Shown here: piece by piece, positions 1 through 5,980 of the stretch | Layout of the letters: every line of letters starts with the position of its first letter | How positions within the stretch are numbered: position 1 is the first letter of the stretch | Assembly: GCA_004356305.1 (NCBI GenBank) | Contig: SMXJ01000015.1 | Location: 1-8,079, forward strand | Reading direction: 5' to 3' | Length of the DNA stretch: 8,079 nt | Source of the DNA: Bacteroidota bacterium | GTDB taxonomy: Bacteria > Bacteroidota > Bacteroidia > Flavobacteriales > Flavobacteriaceae | Translations under genes and position numbers: made by a program | Notes under the pieces: model-generated | The model's database searches: none | The model's input: the letters and a program-made list of their open reading frames with translations, nothing else | What the model was told of the DNA's origin: nothing

Positions 1-2163
1 CCAAAAAATGCGCCTAACGTTATAATTTTCTTATTGGATGATGTAGGATTTGCACAAGTAGGAAGTTTTGGAGGCTTGATCGAAACCCCAAATATCGATA
101 TGCTGGCAGCAAACGGGCTGCGTTATAATAATTTTCACACTACAGCATTATGTTCCCCATCGAGGGCCACATTAATGGCTGGAAGAAATCCACATATGAT
201 CGGCTTAGGAAGCCACGCATTAACGGCTATGGGCTTCCCCGGTTATAATGCAATTGTGCCTTCTTCAGCTAAATCAGTAGCCAACTACCTGGAAGATGCA
301 GGATATGTTAATTACGCACTTGGTAAGTGGGATCATACGCCACTCTATGAAGTTTCACAGATCGGGCCTTTTGATCGCTGGCCAAGCCATGAAGGATTTG
401 CACATGGTTATAATTTCATGGCTGCCGATGTTCACCAATTCATACCCGTGATGTGGGATGATCATTCTCCTGAACCGTATAGAAAAACAGAGCATCTTGA
501 TAAAGACTTGGCGGATCGGGCCATAAACTGGATCACGGGCCACAAATCCCTGGACAAAGAATTACCATTTATGATGCTTTGGGCGTCTGGCTCTATGCAT
601 TCACCTCACCATGCCCCTGACGATTACATCGCCAAATACAAAGGCAGGTTTGATATGGGCTGGGATAAAGCAAGAGAACTAATACTGGCTAAACAAATTG
701 AATTAGGTATTGCACCTGCAAACACAAAACTATCGGGCAGAATAAAAGAAATTCCGGCCTGGGATAGTTTGAATGCTGATGAAAAGAAAATGTATGCCCG
801 CCAAATGGAGGTTTTTGCCGCGCAGATGGATCATGTAGACTATCAGATCGGACGTGTGATAGAGACATTAAAACGAATTGGAGAATATGATAATACATTA
901 ATTATAGTAACATCCGATAATGGCGCAAGTGGAGAAGGTGGGCTAACAGGGACGTTCAACGAAACCTATGTTTTGAACGGCATGCAGACTCCTTTTGATG
1001 CCAATATGCGTAATTACGACAATTGGGGACAATGGGATTCATATCCACATTATCATGCCGGTTGGGCCATGGCAGGAAATACACCTTTTACTTATTTTAA
1101 ACAATCTGAGCACAGAGGCGGGCAACAAGATGCATTGGTCATACACTGGCCGAATGGTATCGAAGCTAAGGGGGAAATTCGAAATCAGTATCATCATATC
1201 AGTGACATAGCACCAACCATTATGAAGGCTGCAGGCATCGAAAGACCCGATGAATATCACGGAATTAAGCAACAACCTTTTACGGGTATTCCAATGAATT
1301 ATTCTTTTGACAATGCGGATGCGCCAAACGCAAAAAAACGTCAGTATTATGAAATGTTCGGAAACCGGGCTATTTGGGAAGACGGATGGAAAGCTGTTAC
1401 GCTGCATGCTCACAGAATGCCCTGGGATATTAATGTGAGAGGTAATTTTGAAGATGACGTTTGGGAATTGTATCATGTAGCTGAAGATTTTTCAGAAAGT
1501 ATGGATCTGGCAGAAGAATATCCTGAGAAGTTAGAAGAGCTAATAAAATTATTTGAAGAAGAAGCCTGGGCTAATCAAGTATATCCACTGTATGACGATA
1601 TGCTGTCAAGATTGAATGGCGTTAATTATGTCCTTTTCGGCGATCAAAAAGAATTTACCTATTACGCTCCGGGAGCTGTTCGAATCGCAGAAAAAGCCTC
1701 GGTACCGGTGAAAGGTCGATCCCACAAAATTGAAACTACCATCGACTTAAAAGGTGATGAAGAAGGAGTTATTGTTTCCTGCGGGGGAATGACAGGAGGA
1801 TATACCATGTATATAAAAGGAGGCAAGTTACATTTCGATTATAATTTCCTCGATGGGCTACATTATCATTTGACCTCGCAGAAATTACCGGTTGGAAAGA
1901 CAGATCTGAAATTCGATTTTATCCTGGATAGGACGGTAATAGATGGAACCTTGAAACCATGGGCTGGGACAGGTGCAATTTATGTCAATGGTGAAAAAGT
2001 GGATGAAGGTTATTTCGAAGCTATGCACATTTCAACCTATTCCTTGGCAGAAACTTTTGATGTAGGGATGGATACCGGAACACAGGTAGATCCCGATTAT
2101 GCCGGCGACCCCTTTATATTTACGGGTACTATAGATAGAGTTAAGGTAACTTTAACCGATTAA
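1..2163 (+). CDS. Sulfatase (arylsulfatase-like, S1 family), 5'-truncated by the window edge
   Basis: Hydrolyses sulfate esters, probably on an exported polysaccharide or small sulfated substrate; the exact substrate cannot be read from sequence. The frame is open from base 1 (P-K-N-A-P-N-V-I-I-F-L-L-D-D-V-G-F), which is the usual first strand of the sulfatase fold with the metal-binding Asp pair. The true start and any signal peptide therefore lie upstream, and the TTG at 34 is not the start. C-S-P-S-R at 151-165 is the formylglycine signature, with Cys as the residue to be modified. Other family marks are G-K-W (residues 97-99 counted from base 34), H-S-P-H-H (189-193), S-D-N-G (294-297, metal site, bases 913-924) and K-x-x-x-H-R-G-G ahead of the strand ending I-H-W-P. 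The last ~160 residues look like an added beta-sandwich domain, as in long arylsulfatases of the AtsA-like S1_4 type; that subfamily call is inference. At least 720 residues remain. Maturation needs a sulfatase-maturing enzyme that is not in this window. Confidence 0.95.
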   Translation, partial: PKNAPNVIIFLLDDVGFAQVGSFGGLIETPNIDMLAANGLRYNNFHTTALCSPSRATLMAGRNPHMIGLGSHALTAMGFPGYNAIVPSSAKSVANYLEDAGYVNYALGKWDHTPLYEVSQIGPFDRWPSHEGFAHGYNFMAADVHQFIPVMWDDHSPEPYRKTEHLDKDLADRAINWITGHKSLDKELPFMMLWASGSMHSPHHAPDDYIAKYKGRFDMGWDKARELILAKQIELGIAPANTKLSGRIKEIPAWDSLNADEKKMYARQMEVFAAQMDHVDYQIGRVIETLKRIGEYDNTLIIVTSDNGASGEGGLTGTFNETYVLNGMQTPFDANMRNYDNWGQWDSYPHYHAGWAMAGNTPFTYFKQSEHRGGQQDALVIHWPNGIEAKGEIRNQYHHISDIAPTIMKAAGIERPDEYHGIKQQPFTGIPMNYSFDNADAPNAKKRQYYEMFGNRAIWEDGWKAVTLHAHRMPWDINVRGNFEDDVWELYHVAEDFSESMDLAEEYPEKLEELIKLFEEEAWANQVYPLYDDMLSRLNGVNYVLFGDQKEFTYYAPGAVRIAEKASVPVKGRSHKIETTIDLKGDEEGVIVSCGGMTGGYTMYIKGGKLHFDYNFLDGLHYHLTSQKLPVGKTDLKFDFILDRTVIDGTLKPWAGTGAIYVNGEKVDEGYFEAMHISTYSLAETFDVGMDTGTQVDPDYAGDPFIFTGTIDRVKVTLTD

Positions 2164-2195
2164 ATTCTGCTTGTAATTGCTATGATTAATATATT

Positions 2196-2239
2196 CTATC
2201 CATCGACTAATGACAAATAATTCCTTAGTCGATGGATAG
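2196..2239. terminator. Perfect 15-bp inverted repeat after the sulfatase gene, likely terminator
   Basis: CTATCCATCGACTAA (2196-2210) is exactly mirrored by TTAGTCGATGGATAG (2225-2239) around a 14-base spacer. It begins 32 bases after the sulfatase stop and ends 34 bases before the next start, which suits a transcription terminator separating the two genes. Against a textbook intrinsic terminator, the stem is not GC-rich, the loop is long, and the T-run (2249-2253) lies about 10 bases downstream instead of directly at the stem. An operator for the following gene is the alternative. Confidence 0.55.
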
Positions 2240-2273
2240 TTATGGAACTTTTTAATTCTAAAAATACGTCATT

Positions 2274-3323
2274 ATGAACAGTAAAAACAACATAACCGAG
2301 GTTCTAAAAATTGCGGCTTTATTAATATTGTTGACCTGGGTATTTTTTATCATCAAGCCATTTATTTTGGTGGTATTCTGGGCTATTATTCTCGCCGTCA
2401 CCCTATTCCCTCTCTACAATCGATTGGTTAAAAAAATGGGGGCTACAAAAAAGAAATTGACTACTATACTTTTTGCATTGGTGGTTCTTTCCCTGTTTAT
2501 GGTTCCGGCTTTTTTTATTACAAGTTCAGCAGTTGAATCAACTAAGGAGATCGCTGATCAATTAAGAAGCGATTCCTTTCAATTACCCCAGCCGGAGGAA
2601 CGTGTAAAGGAATGGCCGGTGATTGGAGAAAAATTGTATGCCAATTGGTCTGAAGCCTCTAAGGATATTAAAAAATATAGCATTGCCCATAAAGAAGTTA
2701 TCCTGGAACAGGGAGCTAAGTTATTAAGTGGGTTTAAGGGGTTTATCGGAGCCTTTATTATGTTTATAATTTCCTTTATGATCGCTGTGGTCTTTATGTA
2801 TAATTCAGACAAGGGATATAATACCTCCTTGGCTTTTTTGAATAAGCTGGTAGGGAAAGACAGTGACGAAATAGTCCATATGTCTCGTGATACTATCAGA
2901 AGTGTGGTGAAAGGAATCATTTTAGTAGCCTTAATTCAAGCAGGGCTAGCATATGTTGGCTTTAAGCTAATTGACCTACCAGCGGCCGAAGTGTTTGCAT
3001 TTTTGGTGCTTATCGTCGCGATCATACAACTCCCTGTTCTCTTGATTATGATTCCGGCCATCATATTGGTTTTTTCATATGCGGATACTACTCCTGCAAT
3101 CATCTTTACTATTTATTGCGTTTTGGTAGGGCTATTGGATAACCTATTAAAACCTATGCTTTTAGGAAAAGGGCTTAAAACTCCAATGATCGTAATTTTA
3201 ATAGGTACCATTGGCGGTATGCTCTTACATGGTATTATCGGCCTGTTTTTAGGTCCGGTTGTCCTAGCAGTAATGCATAGAATGTATTTGTATTGGGTAA
3301 CCACTCCTGCCGAAAACCTATAA
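2274..3323 (+). CDS. AI-2E family transporter-like membrane protein (PF01594 type)
   Basis: A 349-residue polytopic inner-membrane protein, the usual length for the family that includes TqsA, YdiK and PerM of E. coli. Visible hydrophobic segments lie at about residues 11-46 (two helices with a short break at I-K-P), 62-84, 153-176, 212-232, 238-268, 274-290 and 304-336. A soluble, charged region at about 88-150 sits between the N- and C-terminal membrane blocks, as is usual in this family. The C-terminal part has the family hallmark L-D-N-L-L-K-P (287-293), then a Gly-rich stretch with G-G-M-L-L-H-G-I-I-G and L-G-P. Members have been linked to autoinducer-2 export, Na+/H+ exchange or osmotic tolerance, so the name does not prove a substrate. 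The ATG at 2274 places a short polar lead before the first helix; no clear Shine-Dalgarno sequence precedes it, as is common in Bacteroidota. It sits alone between two inverted-repeat or AT-rich spacers, so co-transcription with either neighbour is uncertain. Confidence 0.88.
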   Translation: MNSKNNITEVLKIAALLILLTWVFFIIKPFILVVFWAIILAVTLFPLYNRLVKKMGATKKKLTTILFALVVLSLFMVPAFFITSSAVESTKEIADQLRSDSFQLPQPEERVKEWPVIGEKLYANWSEASKDIKKYSIAHKEVILEQGAKLLSGFKGFIGAFIMFIISFMIAVVFMYNSDKGYNTSLAFLNKLVGKDSDEIVHMSRDTIRSVVKGIILVALIQAGLAYVGFKLIDLPAAEVFAFLVLIVAIIQLPVLLIMIPAIILVFSYADTTPAIIFTIYCVLVGLLDNLLKPMLLGKGLKTPMIVILIGTIGGMLLHGIIGLFLGPVVLAVMHRMYLYWVTTPAENL

Positions 3324-3420
3324 TGGAAACCTAAAACAATGATGATAGGTATGAAATAAATAAATAATTGCAATTCATGTTTTCTGAATAAAAAATTAAA
3401 AACTAGAAATCATAAAAAAT
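3324..3420. other. AT-rich spacer before the phosphatase gene
   Basis: A 97-base spacer, extremely A-rich near its 3' end. It contains the self-complementary decamer AATTGCAATT (3366-3375). I cannot place a convincing Bacteroidota -33/-7 promoter pair here, although a promoter for the phosphatase gene would be expected in this stretch. No terminator-like stem is seen after the membrane-protein gene, so read-through from it is possible. Confidence 0.4.
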
Positions 3421-5100
3421 TTGAAAATAAAACTAACGCTCTGTTTAACCGTGGCATTGGCCATCTTGTCTTTCGGTTTGCAGGCACAAGATTTTGACGC
3501 TGTACAACCCAAACTTGTACTGCAAATTACAGTAGATCAGTTGCGAGGAGATTTACCAACACGATTTTTAGATCGATTAGGCGAAGGAGGATTTCGTTAC
3601 CTACTGGATAATGGAACTTATTATTCGAATGCACACTATCGTCATGCAAACACCGAAACAGCCGTAGGACATGCCACACTCTTTACAGGAGCTGACCCAT
3701 CAATACATGGATTGGTTGGTAATAATTGGATTGATCCGTTAACTGGTGAATTGGTTTATAACACGCAGGATGATCGTTATCATTTGATCGGGAAAGATCC
3801 GAAACCCCATGAAGGTGTCTCCCCTCATAATCTGTTATCCACAACAATTGGTGATGAGTTAGTTATTTCTAATGCAGGACAATCAAGAGTGTTTAGCGTA
3901 TCGGTAAAAGATCGCGGCGCTATAATTCCTGGAGGCCACGCAGGAAAAGCATTTTGGTATTCGAAAAGTTCCGGAAAATTTGTAACAAGCACCTATTATT
4001 ATGATGAATATCCGGAATGGGTTCAGAAGTGGAATGATACCAACCCGGCCGATAAATACAGAGGAAAGACATGGGATTTACTTCATGACCGTTCAACCTA
4101 CGTGGCAAAAAATATGGATGACCGCCCTTATGAGGCTGACTTCAAACCATTAGGCAGAACCTTTCCCCACCAATATGGAGACAATAAATACCTATATCTT
4201 ATTCTTTCACTGTCTCCGGCCGGTGATGAATTGACACTTGACTTTACGAAGACGCTTATTGAAAATGAAAATGTGGGTCAAGGTAATGCTATTGATTTCC
4301 TGGCGGTCAGTTTTTCGTCGACCGATTATATTGGACACTTGTTCGGGCCATCGAGTCTGGAGTCTGAAGACAATATATTACGGCTTGATCGGATCTTGGC
4401 AGAACTTTTTGAATATGTCGATAAAAAAGTGGGGTTGGAAAACACACTGATCGTATTATCAGCCGATCATGGTGCGCCGGAAGCCCCTGAATATATGACA
4501 ACAATCGGGATGGAATCCGGACGATTCGACTTTACTTATTTTAGAGAGCAAGGCCCTTTAAATAAGGTGTTAATGGAACGTTTTGGCCGGGATGATCTGA
4601 TCGCTACCCATAGTCATCCCTATCTCTATTTGAATATGGTTGCTATTTCTGAAGCGGAGCTAGATATAGAAGAAGTGGAACGATTTATTGCAGACGAGGT
4701 AATGAAAATTCCCGGGATCGCTTATGCACAAACTCGCAGCGACTTATTGGCTGGTCGGATATCCAATGGACCTTTACAGATCCAAATTAGACGAAATTTT
4801 CACCCTATACGATCCGGTAACATTCATATGATCCAGGAACACTACTGGTTTTTACATTCAACAGATGAGGCGCAAAAGATGGGGCTTGAAGGTATTGCAG
4901 CTATCCACGGATCCCCATGGGTTTATGATACTTATGTCCCGATATTTTTTGCGGGAAACGGTATTCTGGCACAAACGATCACCCGGCGGGTATCACCTAC
5001 CGATATCGCCCCGACTATTGCAAAGTATTTGAATATTAAATTTCCGTCGGGATCAATTGGAAATCCACTGGAAGAGGTATTTGAGAAGAAAGACTGGTGA
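3421..5100 (+). CDS. Secreted PafA-like alkaline phosphatase (alkaline phosphatase superfamily)
   Basis: Expected to hydrolyse phosphate monoesters outside the cytoplasm, with two zinc ions and a Thr nucleophile. The 559-residue protein begins with TTG. The only upstream in-frame codons run back to a stop at 3397-3399 with no ATG, and a signal peptide follows the TTG at once (K-I-K, hydrophobic core 5-19, cleavage near Q-A|Q, residues 21-23), so the TTG start is well supported. Active-site residues line up with those known for flavobacterial PafA at nearly the same numbers: D39, T80 (in N-T-E-T-A-V-G-H), N101 (in G-N-N-W), K163 and R165 (in V-K-D-R-G), D302 and H306 (in T-D-Y-I-G-H), D349 and H350 (in A-D-H-G), and H496. 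The Lys-x-Arg pair is typical of PafA-type monoesterases and argues against the nucleotide pyrophosphatase/phosphodiesterase branch. PafA proteins are close to 550 residues, so the gene looks intact. It probably acts in the periplasm or at the cell surface to release phosphate from organic phosphate. Confidence 0.9.
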   Translation: MKIKLTLCLTVALAILSFGLQAQDFDAVQPKLVLQITVDQLRGDLPTRFLDRLGEGGFRYLLDNGTYYSNAHYRHANTETAVGHATLFTGADPSIHGLVGNNWIDPLTGELVYNTQDDRYHLIGKDPKPHEGVSPHNLLSTTIGDELVISNAGQSRVFSVSVKDRGAIIPGGHAGKAFWYSKSSGKFVTSTYYYDEYPEWVQKWNDTNPADKYRGKTWDLLHDRSTYVAKNMDDRPYEADFKPLGRTFPHQYGDNKYLYLILSLSPAGDELTLDFTKTLIENENVGQGNAIDFLAVSFSSTDYIGHLFGPSSLESEDNILRLDRILAELFEYVDKKVGLENTLIVLSADHGAPEAPEYMTTIGMESGRFDFTYFREQGPLNKVLMERFGRDDLIATHSHPYLYLNMVAISEAELDIEEVERFIADEVMKIPGIAYAQTRSDLLAGRISNGPLQIQIRRNFHPIRSGNIHMIQEHYWFLHSTDEAQKMGLEGIAAIHGSPWVYDTYVPIFFAGNGILAQTITRRVSPTDIAPTIAKYLNIKFPSGSIGNPLEEVFEKKDW

Positions 5101-5124
5101 CATCACTTCAGGAGTAGCATTTAA

Positions 5125-5226
5125 GCGCCCTGGGGTAAAATAAACACAGAGGATTTAACATTACAAGAATTTGTAATAAATTACGGTATTAAAGAACTGG
5201 ATAAAGTATTAAAACAAATAAACTAA
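5125..5226 (+). pseudogene. Possible 3' remnant of a lost gene (33 open codons then a stop)
   Basis: Just after the phosphatase gene, one frame is open from a stop at 5122-5124 to the TAA at 5224-5226. Its last part reads like real protein: T-L-Q-E-F-V-I-N-Y-G-I-K-E-L-D-K-V-L-K-Q-I-N, a plausible amphipathic helix with evenly spaced hydrophobic residues. There is no ATG, GTG or TTG at a position that would give a sensible product and no ribosome-binding site, so it is not an intact gene. It may be the tail of a degraded gene or chance coding potential in AT-rich DNA. Confidence 0.2.
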
Positions 5227-5236
5227 AGAACAAAGA

Positions 5237-5266
5237 TTGGTTACACCCTGCCGTCACATAAGTTCC
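5237..5266 (+). promoter_or_regulatory. Putative Bacteroidota-type promoter for the barrel/repeat-protein pair
   Basis: TTG at 5237-5239 is followed after 19 bases by TAAGTTCC at 5259-5266. Promoters of Bacteroidota usually carry TTG near -33 and TAnnTTTG near -7 with about 19-21 bases between. The -7 box here matches at TA and the first two T positions only. It lies about 60 bases ahead of the ATG at 5325, in the one spacer of this region large enough to hold a promoter. Confidence 0.3.
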
Positions 5267-5288
5267 TTAATGAAACTATGTAAGGAAC
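5262..5288. promoter_or_regulatory. 8-bp inverted repeat in the leader of the barrel-protein gene
   Basis: GTTCCTTA (5262-5269) is mirrored exactly by TAAGGAAC (5281-5288) around an 11-base spacer. It overlaps the putative -7 box and would lie at the very start of the transcript, so it could be an operator or a 5' leader hairpin. No T-run follows on the plus strand, so a terminator for the phosphatase gene is less likely, though not excluded. Confidence 0.3.
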
Positions 5289-5324
5289 AATAATAAACCC
5301 TTAATAATTAAAACAAATAATATA

Positions 5325-5969
5325 ATGCAAAAATGTACCGTATTTGGAATAGCAATAATCGTAACCGGCTTATTTAGCTTCAATAGTCTCGCACAAACCA
5401 TAGAGATCACCCCATCATATGGGTATCAGTTTGGATCAAAATTGGGTTATGGCTCTAATTATATAAAGATCGAAGACAGTGATCAATTTGGAATTACGAT
5501 CGGTATTGAAGCCGATGACGATGTTATGATAGAAGCCTCATATTTTCACTCTGGAACAGAGTTGAGTATCCGGGATGTTTTTTATAGTCCTTCGGAACAA
5601 AAACTATCCGATCTATCTGTCGATTGGATCCTTGTTGGCGGGGCTAAATATTTTCCCTCCGGGAACCTAAGGCCTTTTTTGGGTGGTGCTTTAGGCGCGG
5701 TAATTTTTAGCCCAAGTAATGAGAACACCTCGATCATAAGCAGATCTTTGGAAAATAGCACCAAATTCGCATTTGCGTTCAAAGGAGGGGTTAATATTAT
5801 GATAAGTGAGCAGATTGGGATAAATCTTCAAGGAAATTTGATGTTTCCCGTTAGCTGGGGTGGTGTTTATATTGGAGGTGGATCAGGTGGAGCTTCTGCA
5901 GGGGTTGGTGTTTCCAGTACAACTATCATCGGAGGCTTTACCGGAGGCCTGGTATTTCGAATTAATTAA
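5325..5969 (+). CDS. Exported beta-barrel-like outer-membrane protein of unknown role
   Basis: A 214-residue protein with a clear Sec signal peptide (M-Q-K-C, hydrophobic core 6-19, cleavage after S-L-A at residue 23, mature start Q-T-I-E-I). The rest is made of alternating polar/hydrophobic strands rich in Gly, Ser, Phe and Tyr, such as I-E-I-T-P-S-Y-G-Y-Q-F-G, M-I-E-A-S-Y-F-H-S-G and W-I-L-V-G-G-A-K-Y-F, and it ends in a strand with Phe three residues from the C-terminus (G-L-V-F-R-I-N). The motif R-P-F-L-G-G-A-L-G-A is often seen in small OmpA/OmpW-like eight-stranded barrels. A Gly-rich stretch lies at about 178-197. No enzyme motif is visible. The ATG at 5325 follows an A-rich leader without an evident Shine-Dalgarno sequence. 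The next gene begins 11 bases after this stop, so the pair is probably one operon and may act together in the outer membrane. Confidence 0.8.
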   Translation: MQKCTVFGIAIIVTGLFSFNSLAQTIEITPSYGYQFGSKLGYGSNYIKIEDSDQFGITIGIEADDDVMIEASYFHSGTELSIRDVFYSPSEQKLSDLSVDWILVGGAKYFPSGNLRPFLGGALGAVIFSPSNENTSIISRSLENSTKFAFAFKGGVNIMISEQIGINLQGNLMFPVSWGGVYIGGGSGGASAGVGVSSTTIIGGFTGGLVFRIN

Positions 5970-5973
5970 TACG

Positions 5974-5978
5974 AAGGA
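5974..5978 (+). promoter_or_regulatory. Shine-Dalgarno-like AAGGA before the repeat-protein gene
   Basis: AAGGA lies two bases before the ATG at 5981, inside the 11-base gap to the preceding gene. The spacing is shorter than ideal and Bacteroidota depend little on such sites. It still supports this ATG, which is also the one that gives a proper signal peptide. Confidence 0.35.
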
Positions 5979-5980
5979 AT

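Larger units (their letters stand above)
5208..5320. repeat. 14-bp direct repeat in the spacer before the barrel-protein gene
   Basis: ATTAAAACAAATAA occurs at 5208-5221 and again at 5307-5320, 99 bases apart start to start. The first copy overlaps the end of the open stretch at 5125-5226; the second lies four bases before the ATG of the next gene. The sequence is simple and A-rich, so chance or a small local duplication are both possible. Confidence 0.35.

Noticed and set aside
34..36. TTG at 34 as the start of the sulfatase gene
   Set aside because: The frame is open to base 1 and the residues before 34 (P-N-V-I-I-F-L) form the conserved first strand of the sulfatase fold, so the gene begins upstream of the window.
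1039..1476. 145-codon minus-strand open frame inside the sulfatase gene
   Set aside because: It lies opposite a well-supported gene, its product has no recognisable motif or signal, and it is best explained as an antisense shadow.
2579..2920. 113-codon minus-strand open frame inside the membrane-protein gene
   Set aside because: It is antisense to a clear AI-2E family gene and has no independent support.
3366..3375. AATTGCAATT palindrome as an operator before the phosphatase gene
   Set aside because: A 10-base self-complementary site in such AT-rich DNA is common by chance, and nothing else supports a binding site.
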